Below, in pieces: positions 1 through 5,699 of a stretch of 6,160 bases of DNA (its first letter is position 1; each line of letters begins with the position of its first letter). Both the position numbers and the translations under genes were made by a program. Below the pieces are notes generated by a model. That model ran no database searches and was not told the origin of the DNA. It was given only the letters and a program-made list of their open reading frames with translations. Origin of the DNA: UBA9619 sp964630665 (GTDB lineage Bacteria > Pseudomonadota > Gammaproteobacteria > Arenicellales > UBA868); assembly GCA_964630665.1 (NCBI GenBank), contig CAZVVN010000122.1, forward strand, positions 1-6,160. Reading direction: 5' to 3'.

Positions 1-1
1 A

Positions 2-280
2 CCTGCCCGCAGCAAGGTAGGCCGACATGTAGTACGGATTCGTTTTTCGAAGGACGACAACGGATACCACTACACGCTACGTGAACCCGGCGAGAAGCAG
101 CACACCGAAGTGAGCCGTGCTCAACTGCACCAGCGCCTGGACGAACTGAAAGCCAAATTCGGTGTCAAGCTCTACACTGCGGTATCGTTTCCAGATGATG
201 CCAATCTGAGTCATGCTGAAGCGGTGACGTTCAGCAGCCGCATTCACAGCAAATACGACTACTACTACAGCAAGAATTAA
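2..280 (+). CDS. C-terminal part of an unrecognised protein
   Basis: A reading frame is open from the window edge and ends at TAA 278-280, giving about 92 residues. It contains no ATG, and its only GTG codon (110-112) has no convincing ribosome binding site, so the true start should lie upstream of the window. The visible residues are mixed charged and polar, with no membrane segment or signal peptide. The tail is tyrosine-rich, ending SKYDYYYSKN. I do not recognise the family. It lies 12 bases upstream of mnmG on the same strand, so the two may be co-transcribed. The opposite-strand frame at 77-466 overlaps this gene and the start of mnmG and is treated as a shadow. Codon use resembles the neighbouring core genes, which supports a real gene, but the product is unknown. 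Confidence 0.55.
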   Translation, partial: PARSKVGRHVVRIRFSKDDNGYHYTLREPGEKQHTEVSRAQLHQRLDELKAKFGVKLYTAVSFPDDANLSHAEAVTFSSRIHSKYDYYYSKN

Positions 281-292
281 GAGCACGATCCG

Positions 293-2179
293 ATGCAGCA
301 TCCAGAGCGATTCGACGTGATCGTGGTCGGTGGCGGTCACGCTGGTACAGAAGCTGCACTGGCCTCCGCCCGGGTCGGCGCGCGGACGCTGCTGGTGACT
401 CACAATCTTGAGACCATCGGGCAGATGTCGTGTAACCCAGCCATCGGCGGTATCGGCAAAGGTCATATTGTCCGGGAAATTGATGCGCTCGATGGTGCGA
501 TGGCTCGAGCCATTGATGCTGCCGGCATACAGTTTCGTATCCTCAATGCCAGAAAAGGCCCGGCCGTGCGCGCAACACGTGCCCAGGCCGATCGGACACT
601 GTATCGGCTGGCCATCAGACGCCGGGTCGAGAACCAGCCGAACCTGACTTTATTGCAGCAGGCGGTTGATGACTTGATGATCGAATCCGGCTGCGTCACT
701 GGAGTCCTGACCCAGGACGGGATGCGGCTGACTGGCACCTCGGTTGTGCTGACGGCGGGTACCTTCCTGGCTGGGCGCATACACATCGGGCTTGATACCC
801 ACGAGGGCGGCCGAGCAGGTGACCCGCCTTCCACGGTATTGGCCCGGAGCCTGCGGAAACAGCCTTTCCGGGTGGGCCGGTTGAAGACCGGTACCCCGCC
901 ACGACTTGACGGACGCACCATCGACTACGATCTGCTGCAGCCCCAACCGGGCGATGTGCCAGTGCCGGTGTTTTCTTTTCTTGGCAGTCCCGATGAACAT
1001 CCGCAGCAAGTCTGCTGCCACATTACCGCGACCAACGCCCGCAGCCACGAGATTATCCGCCAGGGCCTTGGACGTTCGCCACTCTACAACGGTGTGATCG
1101 AGGGTACCGGGCCGCGATACTGCCCGTCGGTCGAGGACAAAGTGGTGCGCTTTTCCGATCGGGACGCTCATCAAATCTTCGTCGAACCCGAGGGCCTGAA
1201 TACTCATGAGGTCTACCCGAATGGAATCTCGACCAGCCTGCCCTTCGACGTTCAAAAGGCGTTGGTGAGAAGCATCGAGGGCTTCGAAGCAGCAGAGATC
1301 ACCCAGGCCGGCTACGCCATCGAATACGACTACTTCGATCCCCGCGACCTCAGGGCATCGCTGGAGTCGCGGTTGATCGAGGGGCTCTATTTTGCAGGGC
1401 AGATCAACGGCACTACCGGGTACGAAGAAGCAGCTGGCCAGGGCCTGATCGCGGGCCTGAATGCAGCGCGCCGGGCCCGCGACCAAATGCCCTGGTCACC
1501 GCGTCGTGACGAAGCCTATATTGGGGTCATGATCGATGATTTGGTGACCCGCGGAATCACCGAACCCTACCGCATGTTCACCTCGCGCGCTGAATACCGT
1601 TTACAGTTGCGCGAAGACAACGCCGACCTGCGTTTGACCGAGACCGGCCGACAACTGGGTCTGGTAGGCGAAGCCCGCTGGCAGCGTTTCAGCGACAAGC
1701 AAGCGGTATTAACGGGCGAACGTCGGCGCCTACACGACAGCTGGATCCGGCCACGAACTCCCGCGGCGGTACAGGCGGAGCGCATACTCGGGCAGCCACT
1801 GACCCGCGATGCGCGGTTGCTCGATTTACTCCGTCGGCCAGAGGTCAGCTACAGCAACCTGATAGCCCTGCCAGGTACGGGCCCCGGCATCGATGATCCC
1901 GGCGTGATCGACCAGCTCGAAGTCGAGGCCCGCTACGCTGGGTATATCGAACGACAGCAGGACGAGATCGCGCGACAACGCCGCCACGAAGAAACACCCA
2001 TACCGGAAGCGCTGGACTACCGGGAGGTCCGCGGACTGTCCAACGAAGTGTGCCAGATGTTGGAGGAACATCGACCAGCAACCCTCGGCCAGGCCAGCCG
2101 GATCTCCGGCGTGACGCCGGCAGCCGTATCGCTGCTGCTGGTACACCTGAAAAAACGCGTGTTGCAATCGGCAGCTTGA
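293..2179 (+). CDS. mnmG: MnmG (GidA), tRNA U34 carboxymethylaminomethyl modification enzyme
   Basis: This FAD-dependent enzyme works in the cytoplasm in complex with the GTPase MnmE to install the carboxymethylaminomethyl group on wobble uridine 34 of certain tRNAs, using methylene-tetrahydrofolate. The 628-aa length matches the family (E. coli about 629). The N-terminus has the FAD-binding Rossmann motif VVGGGHAGTEAA (residues 11-22). Cys47 in QMSCNPAIGG and Cys277 in GPRYCPSVEDK sit where the two conserved catalytic cysteines are expected. The second family signature, AGQINGTTGYEEAAGQG, begins at residue 368. The C-terminal part, ending in a helical region with SRISGVTPAAVSLLLVHLKK, is the domain that binds MnmE in known homologues. 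The ATG at 293 is preceded by GAGCA about 7 bases upstream. It is the first gene of the tight run mnmG-rsmG-parA-parB. No truncation or missing key residue is visible. Confidence 0.98.
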   Translation: MQHPERFDVIVVGGGHAGTEAALASARVGARTLLVTHNLETIGQMSCNPAIGGIGKGHIVREIDALDGAMARAIDAAGIQFRILNARKGPAVRATRAQADRTLYRLAIRRRVENQPNLTLLQQAVDDLMIESGCVTGVLTQDGMRLTGTSVVLTAGTFLAGRIHIGLDTHEGGRAGDPPSTVLARSLRKQPFRVGRLKTGTPPRLDGRTIDYDLLQPQPGDVPVPVFSFLGSPDEHPQQVCCHITATNARSHEIIRQGLGRSPLYNGVIEGTGPRYCPSVEDKVVRFSDRDAHQIFVEPEGLNTHEVYPNGISTSLPFDVQKALVRSIEGFEAAEITQAGYAIEYDYFDPRDLRASLESRLIEGLYFAGQINGTTGYEEAAGQGLIAGLNAARRARDQMPWSPRRDEAYIGVMIDDLVTRGITEPYRMFTSRAEYRLQLREDNADLRLTETGRQLGLVGEARWQRFSDKQAVLTGERRRLHDSWIRPRTPAAVQAERILGQPLTRDARLLDLLRRPEVSYSNLIALPGTGPGIDDPGVIDQLEVEARYAGYIERQQDEIARQRRHEETPIPEALDYREVRGLSNEVCQMLEEHRPATLGQASRISGVTPAAVSLLLVHLKKRVLQSAA

Positions 2180-2189
2180 AGGGGTTCTG

Positions 2190-2828
2190 GTGTTTCCTGA
2201 GCGGCAGAGCCTCGCGACCCGGCTGGCTGAGGGAGCCGCTCAGGCCGGTTTGAGCCTGGACGATGGAGCCGTCGACGCGTGTCTGGATTTTCTCGAGCTA
2301 CTATTTAAGTGGAATCGGGTGCACAACCTGACAGGTCCCATAACAATCGCTGAAGCAGTGTCCCGGCATTTGCTGGACAGCCTGGTTATTGCGCCACTTT
2401 TACGAGGTGAACGCGCACTCGATATCGGTTCAGGTGCCGGTTTTCCGGGGTTACCTCTGGCTATCGTCCGGCCAACCGTTGACTGGACACTGCTGGACAG
2501 TCGGGTCAAGCGGATCGGGTTTCTGCGCCAGGCCTGCGCCGGGCTGAAACTGCCCCGGGTCAGGATCGAACATTGCCGGGTCGAAAATTACCGGCCCAAT
2601 CGGAATTTTGATACGCTTGTGACAAGAGCAGTGGCGGCACTGCCGAAACTGGTGGGGATGACGGAACACCTTCGGGATGACGGAGTGCGCTTGATTGTCA
2701 TGAAGGGAACCTTCCCGGAGGCTGAGCTCAAGGAAGTGTCTGCGGGATTGCGCGCAAGAATGGAGGTGGTGCGGCTGAATGTGCCGGGGCTGGACGCCGA
2801 GCGTCACGCTGTGATTCTGGACAACTGA
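2190..2828 (+). CDS. rsmG: RsmG (GidB), 16S rRNA guanine-N7 methyltransferase
   Basis: RsmG transfers a methyl group from S-adenosylmethionine to N7 of G527 (E. coli numbering) in the 530 loop of 16S rRNA. The 212-aa product is close to the usual length (about 207). The class I methyltransferase SAM-binding loop is ALDIGSGAGFPGLPLAI, with DIG at residues 78-80. It is followed by the acidic strand end LLDSRVKRIGFL (Asp103) and the conserved TRAVAALPKL segment with Arg146. The translation uses GTG at 2190, chosen because AAGGGG (2179-2184) lies 5 bases upstream and overlaps the end of mnmG. The N-terminal region FKWNRVHNLTG is a further RsmG hallmark. The gene starts 10 bases after mnmG, the classic gid pairing, and translation is probably coupled. 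In other bacteria, loss of this gene gives low-level streptomycin resistance; here it appears intact. Confidence 0.97.
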   Translation: MFPERQSLATRLAEGAAQAGLSLDDGAVDACLDFLELLFKWNRVHNLTGPITIAEAVSRHLLDSLVIAPLLRGERALDIGSGAGFPGLPLAIVRPTVDWTLLDSRVKRIGFLRQACAGLKLPRVRIEHCRVENYRPNRNFDTLVTRAVAALPKLVGMTEHLRDDGVRLIVMKGTFPEAELKEVSAGLRARMEVVRLNVPGLDAERHAVILDN

Positions 2829-2858
2829 AATTTCGATACACTCTCAAAACGAGGCTGC

Positions 2859-3698
2859 ATGACCAGGATCATTGCGGTGACCAACCAGAAAGGCGGTGTG
2901 GGAAAGACCACAACCACCGTCAATCTGGGCGCCTCTCTGGCGAGAATGCGGCGCCGGGTCTTGCTGATCGATCTGGATCCTCAGGCGAACGCGACTGTCG
3001 GCTGCGGGGTCGACCGGGAGGCTCTGGCAGGTACTGTCTACCAGGTACTACTCGGCCAGGTCACGGTACGCGAGACCGTCGTGACCGTCAGTTCGGGTTT
3101 GGACCTGCTGCCGGCCGAGCACGACCTGGCCGGTGCCCAGGCCGAACTTGGTGGAGGCAGTGAACAGGAAAACGATAACCACCGCCTACGAAGAGCCCTT
3201 GCGACAGAAACCGGTTACGATTACATCCTCATCGACTGCCCACCGGCACTCAATGTGCTGACGATCAATGCACTGGTCGCAGCCAATTCGGTACTGATCC
3301 CACTGCAGTGCGAGTACTATGCGCTTGAGGGTCTGACCGGGCTACTGGAGACCATCAGCCGGGTACGTCAGAGTGCCAATCCGGGATTGGTCATCGAGGG
3401 TCTGCTGCGCACCATGTACGATGGACGAAACAGTCTGACCCGCGAGGTTTCAGACCAACTCTCCCAGCATTTTGGTGACAAGTTGTTCCGCACGGTCATC
3501 CCGCGCAATATTCGGCTGGCGGAAGCCCCGAGTTATGGTAAACCAGTGATCGACTACGACGAAAAATGTCTCGGCACCCTGGCTCATCTGGCACTGGCCG
3601 GCGAGATGGTAGGCAGTACTGGCGCGTTGCTGGGCACTGGAAAGGCCCCTGCCGATTCTCCAGGTCCGGAAGCCGCGGCACAATCAATAGATATCTGA
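2859..3698 (+). CDS. parA: ParA (Soj-type) chromosome partitioning ATPase
   Basis: This is a deviant-Walker ATPase that binds DNA non-specifically when ATP-bound and drives segregation of ParB-parS complexes at the origin. The N-terminus goes straight into the deviant Walker A motif QKGGVGKTTTT, with signature Lys11 and catalytic Lys16. Walker A' is LLIDLDPQANAT with Asp40, and Walker B is YILIDCPPALN with Asp126. The lack of an N-terminal DNA-binding domain marks it as the chromosomal, Soj-like (type Ia short) form rather than the P1-plasmid type. At 279 aa it is slightly longer than typical homologues (about 250-265), owing to a Gly/Ala/Pro-rich tail after about residue 250 that looks disordered. 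GAGG (2851-2854) sits 4 bases before the ATG. It lies 30 bases after rsmG and 18 bases before parB. Confidence 0.97.
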   Translation: MTRIIAVTNQKGGVGKTTTTVNLGASLARMRRRVLLIDLDPQANATVGCGVDREALAGTVYQVLLGQVTVRETVVTVSSGLDLLPAEHDLAGAQAELGGGSEQENDNHRLRRALATETGYDYILIDCPPALNVLTINALVAANSVLIPLQCEYYALEGLTGLLETISRVRQSANPGLVIEGLLRTMYDGRNSLTREVSDQLSQHFGDKLFRTVIPRNIRLAEAPSYGKPVIDYDEKCLGTLAHLALAGEMVGSTGALLGTGKAPADSPGPEAAAQSIDI

Positions 3699-3716
3699 CC
3701 ATTTGCAGGATATAGC

Positions 3717-4592
3717 ATGAGCAGAAAAGCGCGACTCGGCAAGGGCCTCGATGCTCTGCTGGGCAGTGTTGAGAAAACTGCCGCGGAAAGTGACGGTGAG
3801 CTCCGGCACTTGCCGGTGGAGAGCATCAGACCCGGGCGCTACCAGCCCAGGACGCGGATGGACGAAGCATCACTCAGCGATCTGGCCGCATCTATAAAAG
3901 CCCAGGGGGTTGTGCAACCGATCGTGGTTCGGGAAACCGTTGCCGGAGACTACGAGTTGATTGCCGGGGAACGGCGCTGGCGAGCGGCCAAGATGGCAGG
4001 ACTGGGCGAGTTGCCGGCGGTGGTGCGCCGGGTTCCCGATGAGATCGCACTGGCGGTGGGTCTGATCGAGAACATCCAGCGGGAAGACCTGAACCCACTG
4101 GAAGAAGCCAGCGGCTTGCGGCGGCTCTTGGACGAATTCGGCCTCACCCACCAGCAGGTGGCAGAGAGCATTGGGCGTTCGCGTGCGGCAGTTAGTAACC
4201 TTCTGCGATTGCTCAACCTGGACCCGCCCGTACGGGCTCACCTGGAGGCCGGTCATATCGAAGCCGGTCATGCCCGGGCCATTCTGGCCCTGCCGCGGGA
4301 ACAGCAATTGGCAGCGGCAGAAACCGTCATGCAACAGCGACTGTCGGTGCGTCAGACCGAGCAACTGGTTCGGCGTTATCTGAGCGGCACACGCAAGAAA
4401 AAACGCAACAGGGCGAGTCAGGACGCTGACCTTCGCCAGCTTGAAGAAGAACTGTCGGAACACTTGGCCGCCCGGGTCAGCCTTGAGCAGAGCGGCCGAC
4501 GCGGCCGCGTGGTCATTGAGTACAACAGCCTGGATGAACTCGAAGGGATACTCGAGCGCTTGCGCTCGTCACGCGCAGCATCCGGCCAATGA
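3717..4592 (+). CDS. parB: ParB (Spo0J-type) chromosome partitioning protein, CTP-dependent clamp
   Basis: ParB binds parS sites near the origin, loads as a sliding clamp on DNA with CTP, and stimulates ParA. The 291-aa product has all the expected parts in order. The ParA-contacting N-terminal motif RLGKGLDALLG is at residues 6-16. The ParB/Srx CTP-binding core has GERRWRAAK (84-92) and ENIQREDLNPLEEA (118-131). The helix-turn-helix region THQQVAESIGRSRAAVSNLL starts at Thr144. A basic linker TRKKKRNR follows, then the C-terminal dimerisation domain with GRVVIEYNSLDELEGILERL near the end. The ATG at 3717 has AGGA 6 bases upstream. It closes the gid-par gene run, and no matching gene follows on this strand. 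No clear intrinsic terminator is seen directly after it. Confidence 0.97.
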   Translation: MSRKARLGKGLDALLGSVEKTAAESDGELRHLPVESIRPGRYQPRTRMDEASLSDLAASIKAQGVVQPIVVRETVAGDYELIAGERRWRAAKMAGLGELPAVVRRVPDEIALAVGLIENIQREDLNPLEEASGLRRLLDEFGLTHQQVAESIGRSRAAVSNLLRLLNLDPPVRAHLEAGHIEAGHARAILALPREQQLAAAETVMQQRLSVRQTEQLVRRYLSGTRKKKRNRASQDADLRQLEEELSEHLAARVSLEQSGRRGRVVIEYNSLDELEGILERLRSSRAASGQ

Positions 4593-4795
4593 CGATCACA
4601 ACTGCCAGATTGGGAGGATCTCTAGCAGCTTAGGGGCATAAATTCTTGTCCCAGTATCATTTCAAATGACGGCGGTAAAATGTCGAGGGTATGTCTTAGG
4701 CGATAGTTGAGATTCTCGTAGGCTATTCAGTGGTACGAGTAGCGACAAGCCTGTGTCTTAACAGTTCTCTCATCGTAATCTAGCCCGTTGATCGC
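4593..4795. other. Non-coding gap between parB and the convergent Nif11-type gene
   Basis: About 200 bases without a supported gene, and visibly richer in A and T than the par genes. The only short ATG frames, on either strand, are under 20 codons and lack ribosome binding sites. I see no tRNA and no strong GC-rich hairpin followed by a T tract for either convergent gene. An 8-base inverted repeat, TAGGCGAT (4697-4704) and ATCGCCTA (4791-4798), spans most of the gap and overlaps the stop codon of the - strand gene. CGTAGGC (4717-4723) also pairs with GCCTACG (4794-4800). These could form competing long-range stems in RNA, but their length is near chance. Confidence 0.5.
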
Positions 4796-5113
4796 CTACG
4801 CGTTTCGGATTTTCCCCGTTTTCTTTTCACCCATTATTTGACTGAAACGAAGTGTTCGACTCAGATTCGTTTTCTTACTACTGATTTTCCAGTCTCCGGA
4901 GCCACCGGCGACTTCATCCAGTTCTTGGTCACTCAACCGGGCTGTACTTTCCAGATCTTCAGCAGTGAATTCACAACCATTCTCTACCCCCAGGGCAATC
5001 AATGCCTCAACCGATATGTTCCCATCGTTATCTAGCTGGTCGTTGATTCGTGCGTGAAGTTCTTCATTCTGATCCACCTTCTCCAGAAACTGCTCGAGAT
5101 TCTCCTTGCTCAT
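4796..5113 (-). CDS. Nif11-type peptide precursor with double-glycine leader and cationic Cys-free core
   Basis: The 105-aa product has the layout of Nif11-like leader peptides (Pfam Nif11 / TIGR03798 type), which direct ribosomally made natural products to modification and export enzymes. The N-terminal helix MSKENLEQFLEKVDQNEELH is followed by the family-typical AxxxGxEFTAEDL-like stretch (residues 40-54), then LSDQELDEVAGG ending at Gly70-Gly71, the expected cut site for a C39-type peptidase/ABC transporter. The leader is very acidic (19 Asp/Glu against 4 Lys/Arg). The putative 34-residue core (72-105) has 9 Lys/Arg and 2 acidic residues, 8 Ser/Thr, one Trp and no Cys; the only Cys (47) is in the leader. 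Lanthionine rings within the core are therefore not possible. AAGGAG (5121-5126), 7 bases upstream of the ATG, fixes the start. No maturation or export gene is in the window. The leader assignment is firm; the fate of the core is inferred. Confidence 0.85.
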   Translation of the reverse strand: MSKENLEQFLEKVDQNEELHARINDQLDNDGNISVEALIALGVENGCEFTAEDLESTARLSDQELDEVAGGSGDWKISSKKTNLSRTLRFSQIMGEKKTGKIRNA

Positions 5114-5167
5114 GGTGTGTCTCCTTCTTCAAGGACTCCCCAATATTACGTTTGTGGCTGAAGGGTT

Positions 5168-5196
5168 GCCATAAAAGCATAAAAGTACTGTTTCAA
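5168..5196 (-). promoter_or_regulatory. Candidate sigma70-type promoter for the Nif11-type gene
   Basis: Reading the - strand, TTGAAA (5191-5196) is a good -35 element, followed after a 17-base spacer by TATGGC (5168-5173), a weak -10. Transcription would start near 5161, leaving an untranslated leader of about 47 bases before the ATG. The spacer is A/T-rich and includes the ATAAAAG tandem repeat. The spacing supports it; the poor -10 limits confidence, and an activator may be needed. Confidence 0.35.
5171..5186. repeat. 8-base tandem repeat ATAAAAGC/ATAAAAGT
   Basis: Two direct copies, ATAAAAGC (5171-5178) and ATAAAAGT (5179-5186), differ only in the last base. They fall inside the spacer of the candidate - strand promoter. 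This may be a simple A/T-rich duplication or part of a regulatory element; nothing more can be said from the sequence. Confidence 0.4.
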
Positions 5197-5203
5197 GCTT
5201 ATT

Positions 5204-5216
5204 CTGAGTGACTCAG
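5204..5216. promoter_or_regulatory. Perfect 13-base palindrome, possible operator
   Basis: CTGAGT-G-ACTCAG is a perfect inverted repeat around a single central base. It lies just upstream (in the - strand sense) of the candidate -35 of the Nif11-type gene, where a regulator could act. It is not followed by a T tract, so it is not a terminator. The regulator is unknown. Confidence 0.35.
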
Positions 5217-5247
5217 CTCATGCAATGGTGCTTTATACAGCTTTGAG

Positions 5248-5263
5248 TGTGATCCCCGTCACA
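5248..5263. promoter_or_regulatory. CRP/Vfr-type operator, exact TGTGA-N6-TCACA
   Basis: The site reads TGTGA-TCCCCG-TCACA, matching both conserved half-sites of the CRP family (CRP, Vfr, Clp) with the standard 6-base spacer. The symmetry extends to 7-base arms (AGTGTGA and TCACACT, 5246-5265). It sits in the divergent region between two small genes, centred about 94 bases upstream of the candidate - strand start site and about 82 bases upstream of a candidate + strand start site. The sequence match is direct; binding by a CRP homologue is inferred. Confidence 0.6.
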
Positions 5264-5288
5264 CTGGTTTCTCCGTGACTGTGTCTGA

Positions 5289-5304
5289 AGTGTTCCCCGT
5301 CACA
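5289..5304. promoter_or_regulatory. Second, degraded CRP-type site sharing 11 bases with the first
   Basis: AGTGT-TCCCCG-TCACA keeps the GTG and CAC cores and has 8 of 10 half-site bases of the TGTGA/TCACA consensus. TCCCCGTCACA (5294-5304) is identical to 5253-5263 of the first site, even in the non-conserved spacer, which suggests a duplication. The two centres are 41 bases apart, about four helical turns, so bound proteins would face the same side of the DNA. It lies upstream of the + strand small gene. Confidence 0.45.
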
Positions 5305-5325
5305 TACACCTCGGCCGTTCATCCC

Positions 5326-5331
5326 CAGAAT
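5326..5331 (+). promoter_or_regulatory. Possible -10 element of the 65-aa peptide gene
   Basis: CAGAAT matches 4 of 6 bases of TATAAT, and no good -35 lies 17 bases upstream. Its attraction is position: a start near 5338 would place the second CRP-type site at about -41.5 and the first at about -82.5, a classic activator arrangement that can replace a -35. This is a weak inference from spacing. Confidence 0.2.
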
Positions 5332-5366
5332 GAGTCTCATTGGAACTGACCCGATGAACACAGAAC

Positions 5367-5371
5367 AGGAG
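5367..5371 (+). promoter_or_regulatory. Ribosome binding site that fixes the start of the 65-aa peptide gene
   Basis: AGGAG lies 6 bases before the ATG at 5378. Two in-frame upstream ATGs (5330 and 5354) have no comparable purine-rich motif at the right distance, so the shorter product is preferred. Confidence 0.7.
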
Positions 5372-5377
5372 ATAGAG

Positions 5378-5575
5378 ATGAAAAACCAGGACAAAACATT
5401 TTTTTCTTTGAAAGACGAACAAACCGCAACGAATTCAGGCGGGCCGTACTATACGGAATGGCCACACGCTCACTTCACGCCGACTAACAAAGTGGAAACA
5501 AAGCCGCGAACCGACTTTATGAACCCACATCAGATTCCCGACCACAACAGCGCTCACGACAGCATTCACTGCTGA
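5378..5575 (+). CDS. Small His/Pro-rich peptide of unknown family, possible modified-peptide precursor
   Basis: The preferred start gives 65 residues, beginning MKNQDKTFFSLKDEQ; the in-frame ATG at 5330 would add 16 residues but lacks a ribosome binding site. The N-terminal third is hydrophilic and contains Gly21-Gly22. The rest has 6 His and 6 Pro, an aromatic patch PYYTEWPHAHF (23-33), a segment ETKPRTDF (40-47), and a sole Cys as the last residue (IHC, 63-65). There is no signal peptide or membrane segment. I do not recognise a family. The short charged start with FFSL followed by a Thr/Lys/Asp segment loosely recalls graspetide (microviridin/marinostatin) precursors, but the TxKxPSD core is absent. 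A His-rich tail ending in Cys could instead bind metal or be modified at that Cys. It is flanked by a good ribosome binding site and a strong terminator, which argues for real expression. It is divergent from a Nif11-type precursor. Confidence 0.7.
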   Translation: MKNQDKTFFSLKDEQTATNSGGPYYTEWPHAHFTPTNKVETKPRTDFMNPHQIPDHNSAHDSIHC

Positions 5576-5593
5576 TCAGAACGCCTTTAACCT

Positions 5594-5623
5594 AAAAAGA
5601 CTCCGCTCTGGCGGGGTTTTCTA
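5594..5623. terminator. Bidirectional intrinsic terminator
   Basis: CTCCGC (5601-5606), loop TCTG and GCGGGG (5611-5616) form a GC-rich stem with one G-T pair, followed by TTTTCTATTT on the + strand. The A tract (5594-5598) on the left extends the stem and becomes a T tract on the - strand. It therefore can stop the + strand 65-aa gene (stop at 5575) and also the convergent thioesterase gene coming from the right. Confidence 0.85.
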
Positions 5624-5699
5624 TTTGTTGCTGATAAAAGGGCAAATGAAGGGTCGCCCAAACCTTTCTGTTAACACTGTCTGAGCTGTTGAAGGCCGC

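Noticed and set aside
73..88. Possible parS near TACGTGAAC
   Set aside because: Only the right half resembles the consensus; the left arm does not match, and it lies inside coding sequence.
77..466. Open frame of 129 codons on the - strand
   Set aside because: It overlaps the end of the upstream gene and the conserved FAD-binding start of mnmG in antisense, and resembles no family I know.
650..1486. Long (278-codon) - strand open frame
   Set aside because: It lies wholly inside mnmG, whose sequence is strongly conserved; high-GC genes commonly give long antisense frames.
3870..4463. 197-codon - strand open frame
   Set aside because: It is antisense to the CTP-binding and helix-turn-helix domains of parB and has no recognisable motif.
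4724..4774. 16-codon - strand frame starting ATG AGA GAA in the gap after the Nif11-type gene
   Set aside because: No ribosome binding site and too short to support.
4838..5035. 65-codon + strand open frame antisense to the Nif11-type gene
   Set aside because: The - strand frame has a clear leader motif and strong ribosome binding site; this one has neither.
5274..5289. Third CRP-type site between the two others (CGTGA-N6-CTGAA)
   Set aside because: Only the left half fits; the right half does not resemble TCACA.
5114..5377. Possible replication origin or DnaA box cluster near parAB
   Set aside because: No copies of TTATCCACA or close variants are grouped here.
5640..5659. Possible hairpin GGGC-N12-GCCC
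   Set aside because: The stem is only 4 bases with a long loop and no T tract; the stronger hairpin near 5610 serves both convergent genes.
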